Positions 51,622 to 60,345 of a stretch of DNA of 64,000 nt are shown piece after piece (positions within the stretch are counted from its first letter, which is position 1; each line of letters begins with the position of its first letter). The position numbers and the translations under genes were made by a program. The notes under the pieces were generated by a model that worked only from the letters and a program-made list of their open reading frames with translations, searched no databases and had not been told where the DNA came from. This DNA is from Orrella sp037026685 (lineage in GTDB: Bacteria; Pseudomonadota; Gammaproteobacteria; Burkholderiales; Burkholderiaceae_B), in contig NZ_JBANET010000004.1 in the NCBI RefSeq assembly GCF_037026685.1, positions 1 to 64,000 on the forward strand, in the 5' to 3' direction.

Positions 51622-52617
51622 TCAGGGCTTGGCCAGTTCGACGGAAACCTCGGCCGGCAGGGCCACGCCGTTCTTGACCGCCAGGATCTCGGCCATCACG
51701 CTGACGGCGATCTCGGCCGGGGTCTTGCTGCCGATATAAATGCCCACCGGGCCGCGCAGGCGACGCAGCGACGCTTCGGTCTGGCCCAGGTGCTCGATCA
51801 TGCGGGCGCGGCGGCTGGCGCTGTTGCGCCGCGAGCCGATCGCGCCCACGTAGAAGGCCGGGCTGTTCAGCGCCTCGAGCAGCGCCAGGTCGTCCAGCTT
51901 GGGATCGTGGGTCAGGGCGACCACGCAGCTGCGCTGGTCGGGCCTGAAGGCCAGCACCGCGTCGTCGGGCATGTCGCTGACCTTCTGCACGCCCTTGACC
52001 TCCCAGGCGCCCATGTATTCCTCGCGCGGATCGCAAACCGTTACCGTAAAGCCGCTGAACAGCGCCATGGTGGACAGGTATTCGGCCAAGGAGCCCGCGC
52101 CGATCAGCAGCATGCGATAGCCCGGACCCAGCGTGTTGGCCAGCGTCCTGCCATCGAAATGCAGCGGCTCGGGCGTCTGGCAATGCGCCAGCGCCACGCT
52201 GCCGTCCTGGCAGTGGACCGTGCGCCGCACCAGTTCGCCCGCTTCGAGCCGGCCGACCAGTTCGTCCAGGGAGGCGGCCGGCGGATCGAACTCCAGCAGC
52301 AGCTCGAGCGTGCCGCCGCAGGGCAGGCCGAAGCGGTGGGCTTCGTCGGCGCTCACGCCGTAGCGCACCGGCATGGGTGCGCCCTGGGGCATGGGGCCGC
52401 CGCCGTGCGCGCGGGTGTATCGATGGATGAGGTCGTCCTCGATGCAGCCGCCCGAGACCGAGCCGACCGCGCGGCCGTCTTCGCGCAGGGCCATCATCGC
52501 GCCCACCGGGCGGGGCGAGGAGCCCCAGGTGCGCACCACCGTGGCCAGCATGACCCGCTGGCCGTCGCGGCGCCAGTCGCGCGCCGTGCGCAGCACCATG
52601 ACATCTATGTTTTCCAT
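51622..52617 (-). CDS. XdhC/CoxI-family molybdenum cofactor insertion protein
   Basis: A 331-residue protein with the two XdhC modules. The N-terminal part has VMLATVVRTWGSSPRPVGAMMALREDG and GSVSGGCIEDDL; the C-terminal Rossmann domain has RMLLIGAGSLAEYL, VVALTHDPKLDDLALLEAL and FYVGAIGSRRN. XdhC proteins bind and sulfurate molybdenum cofactor for xanthine-dehydrogenase-type enzymes. The partner gene ten bases upstream encodes a MocA-like cytidylyltransferase, supporting cofactor maturation (MCD form). The target hydroxylase is not in the window. AGAGGAA precedes the ATG at 52617. Confidence 0.9.
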   Translation of the reverse strand: MENIDVMVLRTARDWRRDGQRVMLATVVRTWGSSPRPVGAMMALREDGRAVGSVSGGCIEDDLIHRYTRAHGGGPMPQGAPMPVRYGVSADEAHRFGLPCGGTLELLLEFDPPAASLDELVGRLEAGELVRRTVHCQDGSVALAHCQTPEPLHFDGRTLANTLGPGYRMLLIGAGSLAEYLSTMALFSGFTVTVCDPREEYMGAWEVKGVQKVSDMPDDAVLAFRPDQRSCVVALTHDPKLDDLALLEALNSPAFYVGAIGSRRNSASRRARMIEHLGQTEASLRRLRGPVGIYIGSKTPAEIAVSVMAEILAVKNGVALPAEVSVELAKP

Positions 52618-52627
52618 CGTATTCCTC

Positions 52628-53182
52628 TTATTGTTGCGCCTGCAGCAAGGCCTGCGCCCGGGCCAGGTCCTGGACCGTATCGATGTCCATGAGTATGCCT
52701 GGATCGGACAGCGCCAGATCGTGCGCCGTTCCCGCCTCGCGGTGCGCGCGCACCACGGCGGCCGCGCCGCGTTCGCCGCTGAGCGCGGCAAGGGCCGCCA
52801 GGCATTGCCGGCCGAAGCCCACCGGATGGCCGGCCTGTCCGCGCCAGCGCGGCACCACGACGGGGTGGCCGGCCAGGGCCTGGGCGACGCTGCGCAGCGT
52901 CTCGGGGCGCACCAGGGGCAGGTCCGCGGGCAGGATCAGCCAGCCGGATGCGCTGGCGGTGGCCGCCACGCCGCGGGCGATGGAATCGCCCATTCCGGGC
53001 GTGCCGCCGGCCGGGCGCACCAGGTGCCAGGGCAGGCCGCTGGCGCGCGCCGCGCGCAGCACGTGCTCCAGCACGGCAAGGCCGTCGAGCAAGGCGTCCA
53101 GCTTGTGCGTGGTCCCGCCCGAGGCCAGGAAACGGCTGCCCTGGCCGGCGGCCAGCACGATGACGGTGGGAGAGGAGGGCAT
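52628..53182 (-). CDS. MocA/MobA-like molybdenum cofactor nucleotidyltransferase
   Basis: A 184-residue cytosolic enzyme. The NTP-binding start VIVLAAGQGSRFLASGGTTHKLDALLDG is typical, followed by GMGDSIARGVAA, LILPADLPLV and the GHPVGFGRQCLAAL motif. Such proteins attach CMP (MocA) or GMP (MobA) to molybdopterin. The neighbouring XdhC-like protein favours cytidylyl transfer. The signature Lys is shifted by a few residues (TTHKLDAL), as in MocA. It is translated between the ClC channel and the XdhC-like gene, probably in one operon. Confidence 0.85.
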   Translation of the reverse strand: MPSSPTVIVLAAGQGSRFLASGGTTHKLDALLDGLAVLEHVLRAARASGLPWHLVRPAGGTPGMGDSIARGVAATASASGWLILPADLPLVRPETLRSVAQALAGHPVVVPRWRGQAGHPVGFGRQCLAALAALSGERGAAAVVRAHREAGTAHDLALSDPGILMDIDTVQDLARAQALLQAQQ

Positions 53183-53216
53183 GGGCGCGCGGTCCTGCTG
53201 TGGCGGGTCGAAGGTT

Positions 53217-54914
53217 TCAGATCAGTGTACGGCCGGCCGCCTGCAGCACTTCGCTCTTGGGCAGCACGCCCACCACGCGGCGGCTTTGCGCATCGGCCAG
53301 CACCGGCAGGCGTTCGGCGGGCGAATCGACCACCGTCTGCCAGATGTCGACGAGCCGGTCGCGCGCCAGCACCGTGGGAAATGCCGGGTCCATCAGGTCC
53401 TGTAGCGCGGGTTCGGCGCCTTCGGGCACCGCCATCAGGTCGTGCACCCGGATCGCGCCCCGGAAGGCATGGTCCTGGTCCAGCACGAAGACAAAGCGCC
53501 GGCGCGTGCGCAAGGCCAGTTCGCGGGCCTGGGCCAGCGTGGCGGTGCCGGGCAGCCAGGCATCGAGCGGGCGCATGGCGTCGCCCGCCCGGGCTTCGTA
53601 CAGCTGGTCGCGCCGGGCGTAGCGCTGGCGGTGGCGGTCCACTACCGGGTAGACGCCGGCCTGGTGCAGCAGGTGCGGCGTGCCGTAGGCGATGACGGTG
53701 GCCAGCATGACGGGAAAGACCAGCACCGGTTCCTGCGTGAGCTCCAGCGCCATCAGGGTGGACATCAGCGGCGCCTGGGTGGTGGCGGCCAGCGCCGAGG
53801 CCATGCCCACCACCGCATACAGGGCGGGATCGAGCTGCAGCCCGAACAGCGCCGCCAGGCCCCCCGTGCACACCATGCCGGCCAGCGCGCCGACCAGCAG
53901 CGCGGGCGTGAACAGCCCGCCGACCGCGCCCGAACCGACGGTCGCGGCCGTGGCGGCCACCTTGAGCGCCAGCAGCACCAGCAGGGCCGTGGACAGGGTA
54001 TCGCCGCGCAGCAGCTGCGCCAGCGGCACGAAACCGTTGCCCGCCACTTCGGGGGCGGCCATGATCAGCAGCCCGACCAGCAGGCCGCCCAGGCCCATGC
54101 GCACAGGCGGTCCGCCCGGCACCCGGCCGAACAGGCCGCGCGCGTGGCCGATGGCCTGCAGCATGGCCAGCCCGGCCAGCGCGGCGGCCAGCGCCACCAG
54201 CAAGGTCGCGCCCAGCGTGGCCGCGTCCAGGTAATAGCCCTGCAGGGCCAGCGGATACATGGGCTTGAACAGGCCCATGGCCATGATCAGCGCCGTGGAG
54301 GCGACCGCGCCGGTGAACAGCAGGGCAAGCCGCCGGAACTCCAGGCCGCCGAAGGCGATCTCGGCCACGAAGATGGCTGCGGCCAGCGGCGTGTGATAGA
54401 CCGCCGCCAGGCCGCCGGTGGCCGCCACCGCGATCATCATCTGCAGCCTTTCGCCATGCAGCCTGCCGCGCACGGCGAGCGCCGACGCGACGGTGGAGGA
54501 CAGCTGCACCATGGCGCCTTCCTTGCCCACCGAGCCGCCCGAGAGAATGGAGCAGAAGGACGACAGGCAGCGCAGCAGCGAGGGCACGACCGGGATGGCG
54601 CCCATGCGCCCGTCTATGGTCTCCAGGTAGTCGACGGCCGGCAGCTTGCGCGACTGCTGGTAGCGGTTGGCGGCCACCAGGATCAGCCCGGCCGCCAGGC
54701 CGCCCAGGGTAGGCGCGAGCAGTTGCACGGTCCAGCCGGCCTGGACCATGACCAGCGCGATGTCGTGATGCGTGCCGAACAGGCGCGCCGTGGTCCAGTC
54801 CAGCGCATGCCGGAATGCTTCGGCGGCCAGCGCGCCCAGCGCGCCGAAGCCGGCGGCCAGCAGGAGCCAGCGGAAATAGGGCCAGGCGGGCTGGCGGGAG
54901 CCGTCCTTGTTCAT
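53217..54914 (-). CDS. ClC-family chloride channel/transporter with CBS domains
   Basis: A 565-residue inner-membrane protein. ClC selectivity motifs are GGSVGKEGAMVQLS (gating Glu near residue 124) and GSGAVGGLFTPALLVG (near 330). Ten or more membrane segments are visible. The C-terminal about 110 residues form a CBS pair (MRPLDAWLPGTATLAQARELALRTRRRFVFVLDQD, LMDPAFPTVLARDRLVDIWQTV), which usually bind adenine nucleotides. Its start lies four bases after the cardiolipin synthase stop, so the two are coupled. Channel versus Cl-/H+ exchange cannot be decided by eye. Confidence 0.9.
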   Translation of the reverse strand: MNKDGSRQPAWPYFRWLLLAAGFGALGALAAEAFRHALDWTTARLFGTHHDIALVMVQAGWTVQLLAPTLGGLAAGLILVAANRYQQSRKLPAVDYLETIDGRMGAIPVVPSLLRCLSSFCSILSGGSVGKEGAMVQLSSTVASALAVRGRLHGERLQMMIAVAATGGLAAVYHTPLAAAIFVAEIAFGGLEFRRLALLFTGAVASTALIMAMGLFKPMYPLALQGYYLDAATLGATLLVALAAALAGLAMLQAIGHARGLFGRVPGGPPVRMGLGGLLVGLLIMAAPEVAGNGFVPLAQLLRGDTLSTALLVLLALKVAATAATVGSGAVGGLFTPALLVGALAGMVCTGGLAALFGLQLDPALYAVVGMASALAATTQAPLMSTLMALELTQEPVLVFPVMLATVIAYGTPHLLHQAGVYPVVDRHRQRYARRDQLYEARAGDAMRPLDAWLPGTATLAQARELALRTRRRFVFVLDQDHAFRGAIRVHDLMAVPEGAEPALQDLMDPAFPTVLARDRLVDIWQTVVDSPAERLPVLADAQSRRVVGVLPKSEVLQAAGRTLI

Positions 54915-54918
54915 GCGT

Positions 54919-56364
54919 TCACAGGTAGGGAGAGGCCAGCCAGATGACCCGGTTGCGCAGCCGCCGCAGGAAAGCCATGCCGCGCAGGTGCTCGAGCGTT
55001 TCCAGGCGCGCCGTGGCGATCAGGCTGTCGATGCGGCGTTCGATCCAGGCCGCCAGCGCCTTGTCGTAGATTTCCATGTCCAGCTCGAAGTTCAGCCGCA
55101 GGCTGCGCGGGTCCAGGTTGGACGAGCCGATGTACGACCAGGCGCCGTCCACCGAGATCAGCTTGGAGTGGTCGAAAGGCCCCGAGGCCACCCACACGCG
55201 GCAGCCCGTGCGCACGACCTGCTCGAGCTGCGCGGTCATGGCGTAGCTGACCAGCCGCAGGTTGTTCTTGCCCGGAATGACGATGTCCACCTGCACGCCG
55301 CGCCGCGCGGCGGTGGCCAGGGCGCCGATCAGCACCAGGTCGGGCAGGAAGTAGGGCGATTGGATGCGGACGTGGCGCTGGGCCACTGCCAGTGCGCCCA
55401 GGATCATGTCGTGGGTGCTGTTCAGGGTCTTGTCCGGCCCGGAAAGCACGCAGCGCGCCGGCACGCTGCCGCGCGCCGGCACCGTTGGAAACCACAGCTC
55501 GCCTTGCAGCCGCTCGCGTTCGGTATAGGCCCAGTCGTGGGCGAAGCTGGCCATGAGCTGGGCCACCACCGGGCCTTCGAGCCGGAAATGGGTATCGCGC
55601 AGGGCCGGGCGCTTTTCGCGCGTGGTAAAGCCCGCGCGGATGTTCATGCCGCCGGTGAACCCTATCCGCCCGTCCACCACCAGGATCTTGCGGTGGCTGC
55701 GCAGGTTGGCATAGGCCAGCCGCAGCCCCAGGCCGCTGCTCATGAACAGGGCGTTGCGCACTTTGGCGCGCGAGAGCAGCCCGTTGATGGGCGGGCGCGA
55801 ATACTTGGCGCCGATGGCGTCGATCAGCACGCGCACCTCGACGCCGCGCTGACGCGCATCGATCAGGGCCTGGGCGATCTTGCGCCCGACCGCATCGCGG
55901 TCGAAGATGTAGGTTTGCAGCGCGATGGAGTGGCGGGCCGACTCGATGGCCGCGATCATGGCCGGATAGGCTTCGTCCCCGCCTTGCAAGGGCTGTACCG
56001 AATTGCCGTCGACCAGGGGAAACAGGCTGACGTGGTCGCCCAGCGTCTTGAGCGAGGCGAATTGCGGACCCGAGGCCACCGAGACGTCGATGCGGTCGGG
56101 CAGCCGGTTGGCCGGCTGTTCGGGCACGGGATCGTTGTGCGGCGGGGGCACCCGGTCGTAGCGGATGCGGTTGACGCCGGCGACGAAGTACAGCAGCGCG
56201 CCCAGCAGCGGCGAGAACAGCACCACGCCCACCCAGCCGATGGCCGCGCGCACGTCGCGCTTGGTCATGGCGGCATGGATGACCGCGGCGGTGCTGGCGC
56301 ACACGGTGGCGGCAAAGATCATGTGGGGCCAGTACTGGGCCAGCAGCGTCTGTAGTTGCTCCAT
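54919..56364 (-). CDS. cls: cardiolipin synthase (phospholipase D family)
   Basis: A 481-residue inner-membrane enzyme. Two N-terminal membrane helices (MIFAATVCASTAAVIHAAM and AAIGWVGVVLFSPLLGALLYFVAG) precede two phospholipase D cores. The first HKD motif is in NLRSHRKILVVDGRIGFTGGMN and the second in GPFDHSKLISVDGAWSYIGSSN. It joins two phosphatidylglycerols, or PG with another lipid, to make cardiolipin. Length and topology match ClsA. It is the first gene of a cls-ClC-mocA-xdhC-like string on the minus strand. Confidence 0.92.
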   Translation of the reverse strand: MEQLQTLLAQYWPHMIFAATVCASTAAVIHAAMTKRDVRAAIGWVGVVLFSPLLGALLYFVAGVNRIRYDRVPPPHNDPVPEQPANRLPDRIDVSVASGPQFASLKTLGDHVSLFPLVDGNSVQPLQGGDEAYPAMIAAIESARHSIALQTYIFDRDAVGRKIAQALIDARQRGVEVRVLIDAIGAKYSRPPINGLLSRAKVRNALFMSSGLGLRLAYANLRSHRKILVVDGRIGFTGGMNIRAGFTTREKRPALRDTHFRLEGPVVAQLMASFAHDWAYTERERLQGELWFPTVPARGSVPARCVLSGPDKTLNSTHDMILGALAVAQRHVRIQSPYFLPDLVLIGALATAARRGVQVDIVIPGKNNLRLVSYAMTAQLEQVVRTGCRVWVASGPFDHSKLISVDGAWSYIGSSNLDPRSLRLNFELDMEIYDKALAAWIERRIDSLIATARLETLEHLRGMAFLRRLRNRVIWLASPYL

Positions 56365-56540
56365 CTATCGTGTGTTCTTGCCGCGGGCGCGGCGCGGGGG
56401 ATCAGGGACACGGGCGGCGCCGGCGCGGCCCGAAGGCCGGGCCAGCCGCACAGCTTGTCATATTGTCCCCTAATTGCGGGCGGCGGTCCGGCCGGCGTGG
56501 GCTAGGGCAGGGCCATGCCCCCATCGGCGGAAAAACGTGC

Positions 56541-56546
56541 TAGAAT
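56541..56546 (+). promoter_or_regulatory. -10 element of the tRNA-His promoter
   Basis: TAGAAT lies 16 bases before the tRNA-His 5' end, placing the transcript start about nine bases upstream of the mature tRNA. The -35 region is not distinctive. Confidence 0.6.
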
Positions 56547-56562
56547 CCCGCTTCTTTACCGT

Positions 56563-56639
56563 GGTGGCTGTAGCTCAGCTGGTAGAGCCCCGGATTGTGA
56601 TTCCGGTTGTCGTGGGTTCGAGCCCCATCAGCCACCCCA
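56563..56639 (+). tRNA. tRNA-His (GTG anticodon)
   Basis: The cloverleaf includes the extra G at position -1 (56563) opposite discriminator C. The acceptor GTGGCTG pairs with CAGCCAC, the anticodon loop is TTGTGAT with GTG, the T arm is GTGGG/CCCAT around TTCGAGC, and CCA is encoded. The -1 G and C73 are the known identity elements of tRNA-His. Confidence 0.97.
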
Positions 56640-56652
56640 AGGATTCTTCGAA

Positions 56653-56681
56653 AACAGGCGCCTGATGGCGCCTGTTTTTTT
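56653..56681 (+). terminator. intrinsic terminator after tRNA-His
   Basis: AACAGGCGCC at 56653-56662, loop TGAT, complementary GGCGCCTGTT at 56667-56676, then a T-run to 56681. A ten-base-pair stem 14 bases after the tRNA. Confidence 0.9.
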
Positions 56682-56702
56682 ATGCCCCGGCGCCTTTGGC
56701 GC

Positions 56703-56786
56703 TCAGGCCCCGAAGGCTGCGCCGGCGCCCGTCAGGGCGGCGATCAGGATGACGATGGCCAGCCGTGTGAAGTCGAAGTCTTCCAT
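56703..56786 (-). CDS. 27-residue single-pass membrane microprotein
   Basis: A very short open frame: an acidic start MEDFDFTR, then an uninterrupted hydrophobic helix LAIVILIAALTGAGAAFGA. GAGGAG lies six bases before the ATG, as strong a ribosome site as any in the window. The combination of strong site, charge pattern and exact helix length argues for a real protein. It stands alone between the tRNA-His terminator and a 310-base gap. It resembles small membrane subunits such as CydX or KdpF in size only; the family is not identified. Confidence 0.6.
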   Translation of the reverse strand: MEDFDFTRLAIVILIAALTGAGAAFGA

Positions 56787-57095
56787 GGGGTTCTCCTCGG
56801 TATTCCCGGCGCAAGCATAGCGTTCGCGCGTTGCATGCGCGCTTCAGAAGTGTGTCGTTTGCAAGCGGCTGGCACGCGCCTGGCGCGGCATGCCGGGGCA
56901 GGGGCGCCCTGGCCGTGCGCGATGGTTACAGCATGGGCCGCCGCGTTTTCTTGCATTTGCTCAGCATTTGAGGTGTAGCGCCCGGCGGGGCGCGCCTATC
57001 CTGGGCTTTTGATCGCCGGCCTTTCCCGCCCCGCGCCGCCGGTCCCTGGCCGGATCGCGGGCACGGGCGCCGGCCAGCCATCCAGGAGCAAGACC
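56787..57095. other. intergenic gap before the SDR gene
   Basis: About 310 bases between the divergent microprotein and the SDR gene. I see no further gene, repeat or clear terminator. Promoters for both flanking genes must lie here, but no strong sigma-70 pair is evident. Confidence 0.4.
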
Positions 57096-58115
57096 ATGCA
57101 AGGCGAATCAGGCAAGAAAGCAAGCGCTACGACCCAGCAGGAAACCCAGGCGCGCCAGGCCCAGGCCACGGCCGCCAAGCAGCGGCGCCTGCAGGACGAC
57201 CAGGATGCCAAGGACGCCCAGGGCGGCGGCCGCGGCCAGCCCGAAGGCGCATCGCAGCAGGACCGCCAGCGGCCCGAGCCCCCCATGCCGGCCCAGCATC
57301 TGGACAAGCCCGGCAGCGAGGCCGAGATGGCGCTGGCGCCGCAATATCTGGCGCCCTCGTATCGGGGCAGCGGCAAGCTCGAAGGGCTGGCGGCCATCAT
57401 CACCGGCGGTGATTCGGGCATCGGCCGGGCGGTGGCGGTGCTGTATGCGCGCGAGGGGGCCGACGTGGCGGTGGTGTACCTGAACGAGCACGAGGACGCC
57501 GAGGAAACCGCGCGCCGCGTGCGCGCCGAAGGCCGCCGCTGCCTGCTGATCCCGGGCGACGTCAAGGACGCGCAGTTCTGCCGCGACGCCGCCGCCCAGG
57601 CGCACAAGGAATTCGGACGCATCGACGTGCTGGTCAACAACGCGGCCTTCCAGGAGCATGCCCAGACGCTGATGGACATTACCGAGGAGCGCTGGGACGA
57701 AACCCTGCGCACCAATATCTACGGCTATTTCCACATGACCCGGGCGGTGCTGCCGTATCTCAAGCGCGGCGCGGCCATCGTCAACAGCGGCTCGGTCACG
57801 GGGCTCAAGGGCAGCGGCCAGCTGCTGGACTACTCGGCCACCAAGGGCGCCATCCATGCCTTCACGATGTCGCTGGCCTCGAACCTGGTCAAGCAGGGCA
57901 TCCGCGTCAATGCCGTGGCGCCGGGGCCGGTCTGGACGCCGCTGAACCCGGCGGACCGTTCGGCCAAGGACATCCAGCAATTCGGCAGCCAGACCGACAT
58001 GGGGCGCCCGGCCCAGCCCGAGGAACTGTCGCCGGCCTATGTTTTCCTGGCCTCGCAGGCTTGCTCCAGCTATATCACCGGGATCGTCCTGCCCGTGACC
58101 GGCAGCGTGGGATAG
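57096..58115 (+). CDS. short-chain dehydrogenase/reductase, stress-protein type
   Basis: A 339-residue SDR oxidoreductase. A charged Gln/Ala/Arg-rich N-terminal extension (about 1-75) precedes the Rossmann core. NAD(P)-binding ITGGDSGIG is near residue 103, then VNNAAFQEH, and the Ser-Tyr-Lys triad is in NSGSVTGLKGSGQLLDYSATKGA. The C-terminal SQACSSYITGIVLPVTGS is typical. It resembles Bacillus general stress protein 39/YhdG-like enzymes. The substrate is unknown. CAGGAG lies about eight bases before the ATG at 57096; the longer reading from 57009 lacks one. Confidence 0.88.
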   Translation: MQGESGKKASATTQQETQARQAQATAAKQRRLQDDQDAKDAQGGGRGQPEGASQQDRQRPEPPMPAQHLDKPGSEAEMALAPQYLAPSYRGSGKLEGLAAIITGGDSGIGRAVAVLYAREGADVAVVYLNEHEDAEETARRVRAEGRRCLLIPGDVKDAQFCRDAAAQAHKEFGRIDVLVNNAAFQEHAQTLMDITEERWDETLRTNIYGYFHMTRAVLPYLKRGAAIVNSGSVTGLKGSGQLLDYSATKGAIHAFTMSLASNLVKQGIRVNAVAPGPVWTPLNPADRSAKDIQQFGSQTDMGRPAQPEELSPAYVFLASQACSSYITGIVLPVTGSVG

Positions 58116-58295
58116 CGCGGCAGGCGTTGGACTAAGGAGTGCTTTAGAAAGCGGCGGCAAGCGGACAGGCGGCGCCGGCTTCCTCTATCATTGGCCGGGT
58201 CACGCTGCGGCGCTGCTGGACCTTGCGCGCGTGGCCAGACAGCGACCGCGGCCGGGCTGGCCGCGGGTGTTCAAGAGTCCACTCACCGGTGCGTC

Positions 58296-59537
58296 GTGCG
58301 ATCTCTTCGGCTGGACTTGATCGTTGCGTTGCCGTGGTTGGGGGCCGCCCTGCTGCTGCTTGCCTTTGCCGCCCTGGCCTTCGAAGGCATGCATGCCCTG
58401 AAGGACGAACTGCTGGCCCTCAAGGCCCATTGCATCGCCGAAAGGCTGGGCCAGGCCCGCCATCCTCCGCAGGACCCCGGCGACCACGCGCTGGTGGTCG
58501 GCCTGGGCCCTTGCGCCCATGGATTGTTGTACCAGGTGCTCGACGCCGACGGCCGTCACCTGGCCGGGCTGGATGACCTGCCTTTCGTCGCGCCCCTGGA
58601 CCGCGCGGCCGCCCTGCACTGGTACGACGCCGACTACCGCGGCAAGGCGGTGCGGGTGGCGGCCGTCCAGCGGCCTTTGCCCGGCGGGCGGCATACGCCT
58701 TATGTCGAAGTCCATGTCGCGGCGGTGCGGCAGGCCGGCCCGCTGATGCTGTCCCTGCACGCCGGCATTGCCTGCCTGCTGGCCCTGGGCTGGCTGGAGT
58801 GGCGCGCCCGCCAGGCCGTGCGCAAGGCCCGCCAGGCTGTGGCGCATGCAGCCCACGAGCTGCGTACCCCGCTGGCGGTCCTGGCGCTGCAGCTGCAGGC
58901 GGCCGTGCGCGGCGAACGTGCGCCGCAGGCTGCGATCCAGGACATGGCGCGCACGGTCTACCGTGCCGTGGCGGTGGGCGAGCGCATCCTGGGCCGGCGC
59001 ACCGCCCTGGAGCCCGCGCAGCAGGTCTGCCGGCTCGACGAAGTACTGGCCGGCATCGCGCTGGAAATGGCGCCGCTGGCCGCCGACAAGGACCTGGCCG
59101 TGGGCTTCGATGCCTGCCCGGCCAGCGTGCCTGCGCCAGAGTGGCGTCTATGGGAGATCTTCGGCAACCTGCTGGCCAATGCCATCGGCCATGCGCCCGC
59201 GCGCGCCAGGCTGGAGGTGGACATGGCGCTGGTGGGCCGGCGGGCGGTGCGGGTGCGCATCTGGAACAGCGGACCGCCGCTGCAGGCGCCTCGGTGGCGC
59301 CTGCGCCTTGGCGGACAGTCGTCCGCCATCCCAGAGCGAGCCCGGCTGGGATTGGCACTGTGCGAAGAGGGCGTGCGCCTGCTGGGCGGCACGCTGGAGC
59401 TGCGCAACCAGCGGCGCGGGGCCGAAAGCGGCGTGCTGGCGGCGGTCGTGCTGCCCTGCCTGGCCATGCCGGCGGGCACGGCGCCGCCGCGGCCCGATCA
59501 GGGGCGTAGCGAGCGGCCTTCGGTCAACAGCAGGTAA
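58296..59537 (+). CDS. orphan membrane sensor histidine kinase
   Basis: A 413-residue inner-membrane kinase. Two membrane segments (LIVALPWLGAALLLLAFAALAF near 8-29 and LSLHAGIACLLALGWLEW near 152) flank a periplasmic sensor of about 120 residues. HisKA has its His in AVAHAAHELRTPLAVLALQLQ. The ATPase domain shows NLLANAIGHAP, then IWNSGPP where DxGxG is usual, and LGLALCEEGVRLLGG. The altered G1 box raises doubt about full activity, though similar variants occur in QseC-like kinases. GTG at 58296 is the start best matching the first helix. No response regulator gene is adjacent. Confidence 0.78.
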   Translation: MRSLRLDLIVALPWLGAALLLLAFAALAFEGMHALKDELLALKAHCIAERLGQARHPPQDPGDHALVVGLGPCAHGLLYQVLDADGRHLAGLDDLPFVAPLDRAAALHWYDADYRGKAVRVAAVQRPLPGGRHTPYVEVHVAAVRQAGPLMLSLHAGIACLLALGWLEWRARQAVRKARQAVAHAAHELRTPLAVLALQLQAAVRGERAPQAAIQDMARTVYRAVAVGERILGRRTALEPAQQVCRLDEVLAGIALEMAPLAADKDLAVGFDACPASVPAPEWRLWEIFGNLLANAIGHAPARARLEVDMALVGRRAVRVRIWNSGPPLQAPRWRLRLGGQSSAIPERARLGLALCEEGVRLLGGTLELRNQRRGAESGVLAAVVLPCLAMPAGTAPPRPDQGRSERPSVNSR

Positions 59538-59791
59538 TGCAGCAGCATCAACAGGCTTAGCGTGCCGTTGGCGCGCTGGTGCAACTGCTCGGGCGTGAGC
59601 GCCGCGGCGTCGTGGCCGGTCTTGGCTGGTTTAGCTGGCTTGGCTGGCTTTGGGCGGTGCGGGCCGCCGGCGCGTGGCGCCGCCGCCTTGCGCCGCCCGG
59701 CGGCGGGGGTGGCGGTCTTGCCGGACTTGCCGGTATTGCCGGGCCTGGAGGCCAAGAGCATGCGTGCCATAAAGCCGCAAACATAGTCCAT
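59498..59791 (-). CDS. possible small Lys/Pro-rich protein
   Basis: A 97-residue open frame. A short hydrophobic start (MDYVCGFMARMLLASRPG) is followed by a basic KPAKPAKPAK repeat and a C-terminal helix (TPEQLHQRANGTLSLLMLLHYLLLTEG). The last helix has the regularity of a real protein. The ribosome site is weak and the 3' end overlaps the convergent kinase gene by 40 bases. An alternative start is at 59770. The function is unknown, and I would not rely on this gene. Confidence 0.4.
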   Translation of the reverse strand: MDYVCGFMARMLLASRPGNTGKSGKTATPAAGRRKAAAPRAGGPHRPKPAKPAKPAKTGHDAAALTPEQLHQRANGTLSLLMLLHYLLLTEGRSLRP

Positions 59792-59875
59792 CCGGCTGGC
59801 CGGCCAGGGCTGAACCTTTTGTTGTGCTTACATAAATCTGATGTCAGGCGTAAGCCGACGGCCGCCCGCCTGCTC

Positions 59876-60061
59876 TCATGCGCCTTGCCGGCTTTGCGCC
59901 ATGCCGGGTTGCGGCTTGGCGCGCGCCGGCCTCAGGGCCGGCGCGCGCTCGGACCAGCGTTGGCGCAGCCAGGCCGCGGCGCGACGGCCCAGCATGGTGA
60001 CACCCAGGATGACCAGCATCCACACGAACAGGAAGAGCGCGAATTCGGTAAGGGGATCCAT
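59876..60061 (-). CDS. possible 61-residue single-pass membrane protein
   Basis: A hydrophobic helix near the N-terminus (TEFALFLFVWMLVILGVTMLG) is followed by a basic tail (RRAAAWLRQRWSERAP). This would anchor it with the C-terminus inside under the positive-inside rule. The ribosome site before the ATG at 60061 is weak. It is on the same strand as the preceding small frame, 84 bases apart. No family is recognised. Confidence 0.45.
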   Translation of the reverse strand: MDPLTEFALFLFVWMLVILGVTMLGRRAAAWLRQRWSERAPALRPARAKPQPGMAQSRQGA

Positions 60062-60345
60062 GGTGCAGACTCACTGTATTTTTTTGGAAGGGGCCGGGCC
60101 TGGGCACGGCGGGACAGCTCAGTGGCTCGCGGCTGCAAGGCTTGCCGCCCGGCCGCATCCAGGGCGGGCCGCCGCATGCGGGGCCGGCCCGGGGCGCGGC
60201 GCAGGCAGGCTGTCTTTTCCGCTTGATGTCATCCTAGAGATAAACGCGCGCGCCGGGGCGAAACGGCGGACTTTGTTGCACAAGAGAGGGTTTGTGCGGG
60301 ATGTGTTGCACGGGCGCGGTCCCTGGCGGTGATAGCATTTGCCTC

